NCBI GenBank assembly: GCA_948146395.1
Contig: OX411543.1
Coordinates: forward strand, 22,298,026 to 22,362,025
Length of the DNA stretch: 64,000 nt
Direction of reading: 5' to 3'
Source: Fragum whitleyi
Lineage: Eukaryota; Mollusca; Bivalvia; Cardiida; Cardiidae
Under the pieces are notes generated by a model. The model saw only the letters and a list, made by a program, of their open reading frames with translations, was not told where the DNA came from and ran no database searches. Positions 11,998-22,952 of the stretch are shown piece after piece. The translations under genes were made by a program, and so were the position numbers. Each line of letters starts with the position of its first letter. Position 1 is the stretch's first letter.

Positions 11998-14900
11998 ATG
12001 GAGATTTTTGAACCGTTCATGTTGGATGGTTTTGTATCACTTTCAGGTGATATGTGCCCACCTGCCCCTATTAAAATTTTAAGAGACACAGGAGCTTCCC
12101 AATCTCTTATTTTAGCAGATGTTCTGCCTTTTTCTGAGAAGACTTCGTCTGGTACTAGTGTCCTTATTCAGGGTGTAGAGTGTGGTGTTATTAATGTTCC
12201 TCTTCATGAGGTTAATTTGTCCTCAGATTTGGTTACTGGTTCTGTGGTTGTTGGTGTTAAACATTCTTTACCATTTAAAGGTGTACATTTATTGCTAAGC
12301 AATGACTTAGCTGGAGATAAGGTTGTTGTTAATCCTCTTGTAACTGACACACCTAATGTAGGTCAAACAGATGATCCTATTTTGCAGGAAATACCTGATT
12401 TGTACCCGTCATGTGCAGTAACTCGGGGTATGGCTAAAAAAGCTTCCTTGAAAAATTCAAATGATATTGACTTAACTGATACTTTTGTTGGTCAATATTT
12501 CAATGACGAGATTAAAAAGTCTTTTAATCTTAGTCTGCCTGATACTCAGACAGACTCGTCAAAACTTTGTCAGTCATCTCCAAGGTCAAATGACCAAGGT
12601 CATGAAATGCATTCAAAGTCACAGTTAATCCAGGAACAGCAAAATGATCCTGAGATTTCAAAGTTAATTGATAGGGCATTACCCGAAAAAGAAATGTCTC
12701 AGAATCCTGTTTGTTACTATAAAAAGAATGGTATTCTGATGAGAAAATGGCGACCATTTGATGTCTCAGCTGATGATGATTGGGCTGTTCATCACCAAAT
12801 TGTTGTTCCAAAGTCATATCGCCATGAAATACTTAGTATAGCACATGAAAGTCCAATGTCTGGTCATTTAGGTGTAAACAAGACTTATCACAAGATTATG
12901 ACTCATTTCTTTTGACCTGGACTTAAATCGGACGTTTCCAAATATTGTAAAAGTTGCTACACTTGTCAAATGGTAGGGAAACCTAACCAAGTTATTCCAA
13001 AAGCAAGGTTACAACCCATTCCAGCTTTTGATGAACCTTTCAGTCGAATAATAATAGACTGCGTTGGTCCTTTACCAAAAACCAAGTCAGGTTCTGAATA
13101 TTTGTTGACAATTATGTGTGCTTCTACTCGCTTCCCAGAAGCAATTCCTTTAAGAAACATTAAGGCAAAGTCAATCGTTAAGGCTCTTGTCAAGTTCTTT
13201 ACTTTTGTTGGCCTTCCAAAATCAGTTCAGTCTGATCAAGGATCAAACTTCATGTCAGGCATATTCCAACAGGTTATGCATGAATTAGGTATCAAGCAAT
13301 ATCGGTCATCTGCTTATCATCCTGAAAGTCAAGGTGCTTTAGAAAGATTTCATCAGACCCTAAAGAATATGATAAGGTCATATTGTTTCGATACTGAGAA
13401 AAACTGGGATGAAGGTATTCATTTGCTATTATTTGCAGTCAGAGAATCTGTTCAAGAATCTCTTGGCTTTAGCCCCTTTGAGTTAGTTTTTGGTCATTCT
13501 GTTCGTGGGCCATTAACACTCTTAAAAGAGAAATTTCTTGCTGATGATGAAACACCCTTGAACTTATTACAGTATGTTTCTGACTTCAGAAATAAACTGT
13601 CTAGGGCATGTGAGGTTGCTAGGTCAAATCTTAAATCATCTCAGAGCAAAATGAAGGCAAGACATGACAAGCATAGTGTTGATAGGAAATTTGAACCAGG
13701 TGATAAAGTCCTTGCTCTTTTGCCAATACCTGGCCGACCCTTACAGGCAAGATATTATGGCCCGTATACTATTGGTAAGAAAACAAGTGATTTGAATTAT
13801 ATCATCAATACTCCTGGAAGGCGTAAAAATAAACAAATGTGTCATTTAAATATGTTAAAAAAGTATTTTGACCGAGATAGCTCTATTTCAAAACCGGTTA
13901 CAGTTGTAAACACTGTCCCACAAGAATCAAATGTGATTGAATCAGAAGTTAATTCAGACTTTAGTGAAAAATCCGTTCCTGGTCCACCTAAACTTGAGAA
14001 CTCTGAAATACTAAAGAATCTTGACGACAAACTTTCACATTTGGAGCCATCTCAACGAGAAGAGCTAAAACAGTTGATTAATGAATATAAACACTTGTTT
14101 CCTGACATCCCCACAAGAACTGATAAAATATATCATGATGTCATTGTGGAAGATTCTCAACCAATAAAACATCATCCTTATAGAATGAATCCAGTGAAAC
14201 AAAAAGCCCTTCAAGATGAAGTGAATTACTTATTGGAGAATGACTTTATTGAACCCAGCCAAAGTAATTACAGTTCACCATGTATATTAGTTCCAAAGCC
14301 AAATGGAACATACAGAATGTGTACTGACTATCGAAAAGTGAACTCTGTGACAAAATTGACTCTTTTCCAATTCCAAGAATTGATGACTGTATTGACAAAG
14401 TCGGTAATTCTAAATATGTCACCAAATTTGACCTTCTCAAAGGATTCTGGCAAGTTCCGCTCACTGATAGGGCTAAAGAAGTATCAGCATTTGCTACTCC
14501 AACTGGTTTGTACCAGTACAAAGTTATGCCGTTTGGGATGAAAAATTCTCCTGCGACATTTCAGCGGCTTGTAAATATGGTTATAGCTGGCTTAGATGGC
14601 TGTGACGCATACATCGATGATGTCATCATCTATACATATACATGGAGTGACCACCTTCAAAGAATCAAACAATTCTTCGACCGTCTCAGTGAAGCAAAAT
14701 TGACTGTTAATCTGGGAAAAACAGAATTTTGTCATGCTACTGTTACTTTTTTAGGACATCTTGTTGGACAGGGTCAAGTTAAACCTTTAGAATCTAAGGT
14801 CAATGCTATCTCTGAGTTTCCAGTGCCTGCTACTAAAAAGCAACTGATGCGATTTCTTGGTATGGCTGGCTACTATAGAAAGTTTTGTAAGAATTTTTCT

Positions 14901-15412
14901 ATAATAGCTGAACCTTTAACAAATTTATTAAAGAAAAATGTTAAGTTCAAATGGAATGATAACTGTCAAGTTGCCTTTGATCGCTTGAAAGCCATACTAA
15001 AGAGCACACCAGTTCTTTTAGCACCTGATTTTGACAAATGTTTTAAATTAGCTGTTGATGCAAGTGATGTGGGTATTGGTGCTGTTCTCTTGCAAGAAGA
15101 CGATGGTGGTATTGATCATCCCGTTTGTTATTTTTCTAAAAAATTAAACAAACATCAGAAAAACTACTCAACCATTGAAAAAGAATGTCTTGCTCTGATT
15201 TTGGCAATCCAACATTTTGAAGTTTATTTAACATCTGCAACTTCTCCTATAGTTGTTTTCAGTGACCACAATCCCTTAAGTTTTCTTCACAAACTTAAGA
15301 GTAAGAACCAAAGATTATTGAGGTGGAGTTTGTCACTTCAAGAATTGATCTTGATGTAAGACACATTAAAGGAAAAGACAATATTATACCAGATGCTCTG
15401 TCAAGAGTCTAA
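11998..15412 (+). pseudogene. pol of gypsy element: PR-INT-RT-RNaseH, broken
   Basis: It follows gag in the same frame after a TGA. The protease motif is DTGAS at 12085. The integrase zinc-binding HHCC segment spans 12830-12966 and is cut by a TGA at 12913-12915 where a tryptophan codon is expected. The core triad is Asp 13057, Asp 13234 and Glu 13342, with 35 residues between the last two (DD35E), and the GPY motif is at about 13756. The reverse transcriptase follows: SSPCILVPKPNGTYRMC at 14273, then a 1-nt loss near 14356 shifts the frame, then YIDD at 14610. RNase H residues are in LAVDASD (15050), IEKEC (15175) and VFSDHNP (15256). A second 1-nt loss near 15342 hides the true end at 15412. 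Confidence 0.9.
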
Positions 15413-15681
15413 AATTTTGAATTGTCTTATCTTTAAAATAAAATTGAATTTAACAGTACCATTTCACTATATTTTTTGTTTATATGTATGTATATATGTT
15501 TGTATATATATATCTCTTTTTCAATTCTTTTGATGAAAATTGTTTGTATTTTCATGCTAGATGTGCTGAAATGTTTCAACAAATCATGATATTATCAATT
15601 ATGTAAAGTATATTATCATTGTATATGCTAAAGATAATACAAAAAGAAAGATTTATTTCATAAACCTTTCTTTTTTCTTTC
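15413..15681 (+). other. Untranslated spacer of gypsy element
   Basis: AT-rich, with TATATGTATG-type repeats near 15480-15510. No env-like frame exists between pol and the 3' LTR, so this is a retrotransposon layout and not that of an enveloped retrovirus. Confidence 0.7.
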
Positions 15682-15692
15682 AAGGGGGAAAG
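15682..15692 (+). promoter_or_regulatory. Polypurine tract
   Basis: AAGGGGGAAAG lies directly against the 3' LTR. It is the usual RNase H-resistant primer for plus-strand DNA synthesis. Confidence 0.9.
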
Positions 15693-16243
15693 TGTTATGT
15701 ATAAGCTATAAATAAACCTAATGGTATTTACCATGTCTATTTTTAGAATTAGTCTGGGGATTTTCCAATATCTCTTGACACTTTAAGGTAATAGATATGT
15801 AGAAGATTTTAGATCTTTCTAGAAAGGCCTTTTGGAAGGTGATTCAGACTCTAGAGTATTCTTATGTTCTATACTTTTCCAGATTGTTCTATAGTATTAT
15901 ATAAAGGGGTTCCTACAGCATTCTTGGTTCACTTGTTTTAGACTTATGGTTTCATTTAGTAGTACTGTGTTAAACTAAAAGGGGATTTCTTGTTATCTTA
16001 AAAGTGTGTTTAAAAGCGTGTTTAATTTTGAAATCGGATATTATTGGACTTAATATTTGTGGACCAGGAACTTAATTAAATTGGATCTAAAATAAAAACT
16101 TTAGGCTTAAACATTCAAGGTATTGTAAATTGTTTTTGTATTAATTTCATATTGTCAATAATTCTGGTATTATTGTCAATAAATATTGTTAATTGTAAAG
16201 TTTGTTGCTGGCTTCTTTGTTCGTGTTACATTGGCACGTAACA
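15693..16243 (+). repeat. 3' LTR of gypsy element
   Basis: 551 bp with the same TG...CA ends as the 5' LTR, a TATATAAA box at 15898, and one 6-bp insert relative to the 5' copy. It is followed by CATG (16244-16247), matching 9874-9877. Confidence 0.95.
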
Positions 16244-16249
16244 CATGTC

Positions 16250-18240
16250 AAATATAAAGGCTGTAGGGATTCAAAATTCTCAACAAAGCACTCCCCCTCC
16301 CCCAAGATGCTCTGCACTTGGTGAATCTACAGTCATGATTTTAGCTAATTAAATTAATGTCCATATGCTGATCACCCATACCAATTTTCAAGTCTGTAGG
16401 ACTCTTGGTTCATTAGAAGAAGTTTAAAGATTTCAAAAATGATCCAAAGTACTACCCCCTCCCCAAGACACTCAGCACCTGGTGACCCAACAGTTCTGAT
16501 TTTAGCTATTTTTATTAATGTCCATATGTTGATCACCCATAACAATTTTCAAGTCTGTAGGGTTCCTTATCCAGAAGAAGAATAAGGTTAAATATTTCAA
16601 AATTCATCCAAAGAACTACCCCCTCCCCCCTAATGCTCCGCATCTGGCGACCCTACATTCATGATTTTAGCTATTTTATTTTAGATCCATATGCTTATCA
16701 TCCATGCCAATATTGAAGTCTAAAGGGCTCCTGGTTCATTAGAAGATGAAGGTTAAAGTTACAAAATTTTCACAAAAGTACTCCCCCTTCCCCACTGGTG
16801 CCCTGCACCTTGAGGTATTACAGTCATGAGTTTAGCTATTTTTATTAAGGTCTATAAGCTAATCCTCCATGCCAATTTTCAAGTCTGTAGGGCTTGTGGT
16901 TCAGAAGAAGAAGAAGGTAAAAGATTACAAAATTTTCACAAAAGAAATACCCTCCCCCCCTGATGCTCTGCACCTGGTAAATCTACAGTCATGATTTTAG
17001 CTATTTATATAAAGGTCCATATGCTGATCATCCATGCCAATATTCAAATCTGTCAGGCTCCTGGTTCATCAGAAGATGAAGGTAAGAGATTACAAAATTA
17101 TCACCAAAGTACTACCCCCTCCCCCCTGGTGCTCCGCACCTGGCAGCCCAACAGATATTATTTTAGCTATTTTTATTAAGGTCTATGAGCTGATCCTCCA
17201 TACCAAGTTTCAAGTCTGTAGGGCTTGTGGTTGAGAAGAAGAAGAAGGTTAAAGATTACAAAATTTTCACAAAAGTAGTACCCTCTCCCCCCTGATGCTC
17301 TGCACCTGGTGAATCTACAGTCATGATTTTAGCTATTTATATATAGGTCCATATGCTGATCATCCATGCCAATTTTCAAGTCTGTAGGGCTCCTGGTTCG
17401 AAAGAAGAAGAAACTTCAAGATTACAAAATTTACCTTAATACTACCCCCTCCCCCCTTGTGCTCTGCACCTGGCAGCCCAACAGATATTATTTTAGCTAT
17501 TTTTATTAAGGTCTATGAGCTGATCCTCCATGCCAAGTTTCAAGTCTGTAGGGCTTGTGGTTGAGAAGAAGAAGAAGGTAAAAGATTACACAATTTTCAC
17601 AAAAGTAGTACCCTCTCCCCCCTGATGCTCCGCACCTGGTGAATCTACAGTCATGATTTTAGCTATTTATATAAAGGTCCATATGCTGATCATCCATGCC
17701 AATTTTCAAGTCTGTAGGGCTCCTGGTTCCGAAGAAGAAGAAAATTAAAGATTACAAAATTTACCCAAAGTACTGCCCCCTCCCCCCTGGTGCTCCGCAC
17801 CTGGTGGCCCAGAAGATATAATTTCAGCTATTTAAATTAAGGTCTATGAGCTGATCCTCCATGCCAAGTTTCAAGTCTATAGGGCATGTGGTTCAGAAGA
17901 AGAAGAAGGTTAAAGATTACAAAATTTTCAAAAAAGTACTACCCTCGCCCCCCTGATGCTCCGCACCTGGTGAATCTACAGTCATGATTTTAGCTATTTA
18001 TATAAAGGTCTATATGCTGATCCTCCATGCCAAGTTTCAAGTCTGTATGGCTTCTGGTTCCGAAGAAGAAGAAACTTAAAGATAAAATTTACCCAAAGTA
18101 CTACCCCCTCCCCCTAGGTGCTCCGCACCTGGTGGCCCAAAAGTTATAATTTTAGCTATTTTTATTCAGGTCTATGAACTGATCATCCATGCCAAGTTTT
18201 AAGTCTGTAGGACTACTGGTTGAGAAGAAGAAGAATTTTT
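16250..18240 (+). repeat. 165-bp tandem array with alternating unit types
   Basis: The block AAGTCTGTAGG or a close variant recurs at about 16391, 16551, 16714, 16881, 17045, 17211, 17377, 17541, 17707, 17871, 18038 and 18201, a mean spacing near 165 bp. From about 16714 two variants alternate: one with CCATATGCTGATCATCC and CTCCTGGTTC, the other with CTATGAGCTGATCCTCC and CTTGTGGTT. The true repeat is therefore a dimer of about 330 bp. Each unit carries a C-rich CCCCCTCCCCCC run. Confidence 0.9.
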
Positions 18241-18523
18241 AAGATTTTCTAAAAAATTCACCTTTTGTTGCCATAGCAACCAGAGTTCTTCATGGATTTC
18301 AATTCTTTTAGCTATTTTTGAAGGGGACCACCTAAGCAACATTTCTGTAAAATTTGGAGTTAATTGGCCCAGTAGTTTAGGAGGAGATGTCGTTTAAAGA
18401 AATTGTTGACGGACGCCGGACGACGGACGACGACCGACGACCGACGGACGGACGCCGGACGAAAGGTGATCACTATAGCTCACATGAGCACTTCGTGCTC
18501 AGGTGAGCTAAAAAGATGACAGA

Positions 18524-18625
18524 AGCTTATTCAACCTATAAGCAAAAAGAATGACAGAAGCTTATTCAACCTATTAGCGAAAAGAATGACAGAAGCTTTT
18601 TCAACCTATTAGTAAAAAGAAAGAC
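18524..18625 (+). repeat. 35-bp minisatellite, right part
   Basis: Units start at 18524, 18559 and 18594, continuing the array seen at 9524-9617 with a few substitutions. The spacing is exactly 35 bp on both sides of the inserted element. Confidence 0.85.
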
Positions 18626-18899
18626 AGAATCAAACTATATATTGTAGGATTGTAATCCAGTTACAATAAATTCACCCTCTATATCCTTAAATGAAATACA
18701 TGTCATACTAAAAAATATAACTATCTCTGTTCATAGCATTTTCAAACACACATGGATAAGAAAACAACAACAACAACAAAAATTGCCATAGACAGTTTTC
18801 AGTAAATATTTTTGAAGAAATGTTTCTTACTTTGTTTCTAAGTCTATGTAAAAACAAATCACCCCCACCTTGTTGTCACCATTAAAAACAGAGTTAAGG
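18626..18899. other. No recognisable feature
   Basis: AT-rich with a short (AAC)n run near 18768. Nothing supportable is seen. Confidence 0.4.
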
Positions 18900-19055
18900 G
18901 AGGATTTCAATTATCTGAACCACCTCGGATGAGCTAGATCAAAAAGAAATTGATTTCAAGTTTCATCAAGATCAGCTCTTTAGTTTAGGAGGAGAAAATG
19001 TTTAAAGAAATTAACGGACGACGTTGCATGATCACAAAAGCTAAAGTGAACTGGG
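18900..19055 (+). mobile_element. Pearl-like element, degenerate right-end fragment
   Basis: AGTTTAGGAGGAGAAAATGT and TTTAAAGAAATTAACGGACG, followed by GATCACAAAAGCTAAAGTGA, match the sequence just before the end of the element at 18370-18490. The terminal hairpin is lost. Confidence 0.55.
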
Positions 19056-20644
19056 GCTTCTTCTCCCAAACCAATAAAATTGGAAAATAGCATGAGACTT
19101 TCTTGTGTGATCAAGTTGTTCAAAAAAAAAAAAAAAAAATTAAATGACCCCCAAATACGGGTGTGGCTTGGTGGGGCTTATTTTCACTTTAGAGATATTC
19201 TCCTACCAAAGCATTGGACCAATTTCAGCCAAACTTTGCAGGACAATGTTCCTTAGGTAAATCTCCTCCTAGCAGAATTTTGATTGACCTATATACGGAC
19301 TAGCCTTGGCAAGGCATAATATTCACAAGATTTTTCCATGTTATATATAGTATTGTTTGATTATAAAATCCATTAAGACATATCTATCTTATAAAAAAGG
19401 GCTTTTCATATTTAGAATCAACACATGAAAATAGTTTGAAAAATGGCTTTCCGTATAAGGTTAAGCCTACATTTTCTATCCATCTTTTGGCCTCTTCACA
19501 CATTTTCTTGTAGACTTCTATTTCTGACTAAGTTCCTTATTGATAGATATTTAAATGTCAGTGTAGCGATACAGGCCCTCTTTGGTTTCTAGTTTTATTC
19601 AACGGATCGTTGGAGTAATAATTACTTATTTTCTTATTCATTGAAAAAATAGATTGATATATTTTTAAATAAATAAATAAAATTGGACAAACATTATGAA
19701 ATTATTACATTGCTAAATTTAAAGCTAGATGCACGAGATTGAATTAAAGTTTTGTTTTAAAATTTTTGCGGTCCTAAAATATAGCTCTCAACTAATTTTT
19801 TTTAAAAAATTGGCCCGATGAAATCTTTTGAAATTTGATTTTTTTTTGTCCAGCTTCCGTATTATTTGCTCGCATCTTTTTGTGACATTACACTATACCG
19901 AATTTCTATAACTGGGGATCAAAGTATTTAATAGAATTCTGTATAAGGAAAAATTAAATGTCAAACAGATTTTCCGTTTCGAATCCATAAACATGCATTG
20001 AAACTTACCCATTTTATTTGAAATGTTATCACTGCACCTCAAATGATCTTTGCACTTGCTAATTGAGGGTAACGCCATAACGCCGAGCTTGTTAAATATA
20101 CTTACAAAAAACTTATAACTATACAAATATCTGTGTGATAACAGGGATTGCTCCAAGTTCCTTCTTTTTTTTTGCATTTGTGAATATTTCTTTCATTTGT
20201 AAATAACTGTTAGTAGTATAAGAATTACCTTTCCAGGGCATTGAAAGATAGAGTTAAATTTGAGAAGGTATGATGAATTTCAACATAATAAACTTGCTTA
20301 TGATTCAGCGAAGAAAGGTTAATTCGGGTTCCTTTTTCAGAGTTCATGGTCACAAAAGATGTCAAAGGTGAAATTTTTACCTTTTCCTTTTCTCTTGGAC
20401 AGACGGACAAGGCATTTATGATAAACAAATGCATAGTAAATTTACCGAAACCATACATGGATTCCCCTATGACATTTATGTTTGTACTTAAACAAACATA
20501 TTTAAAGTACGATCTTTTATAATTTGCCCTTTGATGTGTTTCTTTAACAGTGATGCTGGAAGAATGCCAATCTATAGATCTTAGAAAATCATTATAAGCG
20601 ATTACATAAAACGACAGTGTTTTGATACCAAGCACAATGACTTC
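19056..20644. other. No recognisable gene; poly-A run
   Basis: Holds an A run near 19122-19139 and otherwise AT-rich sequence. The minus-strand open frame at 20225-20737 starts inside the neighbouring SINE and shows no known motif, so it is not called. Confidence 0.4.
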
Positions 20645-20835
20645 AAATGATTGAATGGAGTTTAACGCCGCTTTCAACATTATTTCAGTTATATCGCGGC
20701 GGCTGGAGCACCTAACAATGGTTTCCTGGTATTTCACTCACCAGTACAACCACCACAACCTTTCCTAGCCTCCAGCCGCTATCTCACATAGGTCTACGAT
20801 TATCAACCCATTGGTGAGAGACAAATAGTTGGAAA
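20645..20835 (-). repeat. SINE-like dispersed repeat, copy 2
   Basis: On the minus strand it carries GGAGGCTAGGAAAGG, GAAATACCAGG, a GGTGCTCC block and AAAGCGGCGTTAAACTCC. It is closely matched by 23448-23625. The AAAGCGGCGTTAAAC block is familiar from molluscan SINE-like repeats (established impression, not searched). Confidence 0.65.
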
Positions 20836-21199
20836 GTCAATGACTTCAAAAGGCTTTGAAATGAAATAAGGAGAAAAAACACCCGAAGAGAATAAATCTG
20901 ACCTTATTAACCTCGATAAGATTTACTCAATCTGGATCAAAGACGGATCATTGAGATGCCGAAACCATATTGCGGTAATTTGGTGTAAGAATGATATGCA
21001 GTTGAGAACAAGTACATTGAACGAATTAAGAAGGACCCTAAAAATGAAAGTGTGAAAAGCAGGGAACGATATTTTTTTCAAATACTTACTTTCGCAAGAA
21101 GACCGTCATAAGTTCTATCATCTTTGTACCAATGCAGAAATCCTTAAATAGACATATTTAGATCACTTCACCACATTAAACAAATTGTGTAATTCTGGT

Positions 21200-21440
21200 G
21201 CACCTAACCATTATTTTCTGTCGTTTCTCACACCGGTACAATCAGAAGATTTCATCCAAGACACCAGCGGCTAATCCCACTAAGGCATACTTTTTACTTT
21301 AAGCCCGCCCGACAAATGACTTGTGTCGCAATGAGTTTTGCAATTATTGGATGAAATTTGTCTTTGCCAGGGGTTGAGTTCACGATCCTAGGATTGCCAG
21401 CCAGATGCATTATTGGCTCAGCTGACCGGGCTCAGAAAAT
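21200..21440 (-). repeat. SINE-like repeat with tRNA-like head, copy 3
   Basis: The minus strand starts CCCGGTCAGCTGAGCCAATA, which resembles a tRNA A-box region, followed by a B-box-like GTGAACTCAACCCC. The far end has GGTGTGAGAAACGACAG, as in copy 1. It is more diverged from copies 2 and 4. Confidence 0.5.
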
Positions 21441-22194
21441 GAAACAAATACGGAGGATAAACGTAACTCGGTTGAGTTGACACCCGCTTGGTTCAACTGA
21501 TTTTGGAACTGCATCATTTCAATTATTTCTTCATATAATATTTTGATGATCAATTTGTGTTATCATTTTTCTATTTATCAAACCTTTTATCAAAATACTG
21601 TTAATATCAATACACTTAAGTCGTACATAAGGAATAATCAACACTCACCGTCTTGATCGTGAATGATTCTTCTTTCACTGGCAATATTTTTGGCATCCTC
21701 ATCTCTGACTACTATACTGAAACGCTCTATATTCTTTTATCCTTTGTCGGATTTCCCTGAACATATCGAGGGATTACAGTAAAAACAAAACAACAACAAC
21801 AAAAAAACTGTTAATATAGGGTATAGACACGTGCTAGGTTTTTTACTGTAAGCTCTGGATATCCTCAATTGCCTATGTCGGTTGGACTATAATTTTTCAA
21901 TTCGGGTGATTTAAAAATGCTCGAAACCTCATGTTGTGATAAGGTGCTTTGGCGACAATAACCGAACTCGAAGACAAATTCGGATTAAGCTTCTCTTTAA
22001 CCCTTTTCAAAGAGCTCCTTCCATTTATCCCGGAGTTATGTTTATCGGTTGGTGATCCGGCATTGAAATCAAGTCCGGTGCTTGTCCGGTGCGTGGAAAA
22101 AAATCAGGCTTTTATCTCTCCTGAAAGTTGCCGTTACATTACGCATTCCGATTGCCAGCATTTCTTTTACTACGAAAGTAGATTCAAAGAGCGA
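21441..22194. other. No clear gene; one unassigned open frame
   Basis: A plus-strand frame at 21949-22221 (90 codons from a non-ATG start) has balanced, coding-like composition (ATITELEDKFGLSF near the start, then PFIPELCLSVGDPAL). It runs into the start of the unit-repeat element. I recognise no family. It could be a captured exon fragment or chance. Confidence 0.3.
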
Positions 22195-22904
22195 AACATC
22201 TTCAAAAATCATCTTCTCTGAAACCAGAAGGCAGACAACTTTCCTAATTTATATGTAGCAGCATATAGTGGACTTCTATCGAGGTTGTTCATAGCAGGAC
22301 CCTGGGGTAATATTTGGGGTCCACCTGGTCTCAACCCTTTTTTGTATAGAAACAAAAAGCGAAATTCTTCAAAAATCTTCTTATTTGAAACCAGAAGGCA
22401 GACAGCTTTCATATTTGGTATGTAGCATCATCTTGTGGACCTCTACCAAGTTTGTTCATATCAATACCCTGGGGTAATATTTGGGCACCACCCGGGATCA
22501 ACCCTTGTTCCAAAGAATAAAAAAGCGAAATTCTTCAAAAATCTTCTTTTCTGAAACCAGAAGGCAGAAAGCTTTCCTATTTGTATGTAACATCATCTAG
22601 TGGACTTTACCAAGGTTGTTCATTTCAAGACCCTGGGGTCATATTTGGGTTCCACCCGAGCGCAACCCTTTTTACATTAAATCAAAGAGCGGAATGCTTT
22701 AAAAATCTTCTTCTTTGAAACTAGAAGGCAGACAACGTTCCTATTTTGTATGTAGCAACATCTGATGGACCTCTACGAAGTTTGATCATGTCAAGACCCT
22801 GGGATCATATTTTGGCTTCACCCAGGAGCAACCTGTGATGTCCCAGGGGTCAAAGAGACTCAGGTGAGCGACCGTGGACCATCAATGTCCTCTTGTAAAT
22901 TATA
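22195..22904 (-). mobile_element. Pearl-like element, one end missing
   Basis: Four units of about 165 bp begin near 22203, 22370, 22536 and 22699, each with CTGAAACCAGAAGGCAGA-type blocks and CCCTGGGGTAATATTTGG. It ends in GACTCAGGTGAGCGACCG and the GGACCATCAATGTCCTCTTGT subterminal region, the inverse of the left end at 9614. The unit sequence is unrelated to that of the 16-18 kb array, although the ends match. The hairpin end is absent. Confidence 0.7.
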
Positions 22905-22952
22905 TCCTGGGATATACTTCTTACAAAATTCTTGCCAAAAGTATCCATTTTC

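Larger units (their letters stand above)
9878..16243 (+). mobile_element. Ty3/gypsy LTR retrotransposon, Gmr1-like domain order
   Basis: A 6.37-kb element with LTRs 9878-10422 and 15693-16243, a tRNA-Pro primer site, a polypurine tract and a CATG target duplication (9874-9877 and 16244-16247). The coding order is gag, protease, integrase, reverse transcriptase, RNase H. Integrase before reverse transcriptase is the Ty1/copia order, but integrase with a GPY/F module and the reverse transcriptase are of Ty3/gypsy type; that combination is known from Gmr1-like elements. LTR divergence is 4 substitutions in 545 aligned bases plus a 6-bp indel, so it is young. In-frame stops at 10816 and 12913 and frameshifts near 14356 and 15342 make this copy non-functional on its own. 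Confidence 0.92.
9614..18511 (+). mobile_element. Pearl-like unit-repeat element, split by gypsy element
   Basis: The left end has the AGGGCC/GGCCCT palindrome then TCGCTCACCTGAG (9639-9651). The right end has a GACGGACGAC-rich tract (18410-18460), the GAGCAC-TTC-GTGCTC hairpin and CTCAGGTGAGCTAAAAA (to about 18512). The body (16250-18240) is a tandem array of 165-bp units. The gypsy element 9878-16243 sits inside the first units with a CATG duplication. No protein is encoded, so it must use enzymes made elsewhere. Bivalve pearl elements have this architecture; homology to a named one needs a search. Confidence 0.75.

Noticed and set aside
15413..15692. Envelope gene after pol, which would make the gypsy element a retrovirus
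   Set aside because: Only about 280 bases of AT-rich non-coding sequence lie between pol and the 3' LTR.
16250..18240. CRISPR-like array of direct repeats
   Set aside because: Units are about 165 bp and contiguous without unique spacers, and the setting is an animal genome; this is satellite-like.
20225..20737. Minus-strand open frame of 170 codons
   Set aside because: It starts inside a SINE copy, has no motif, and its composition follows the AT-rich background.
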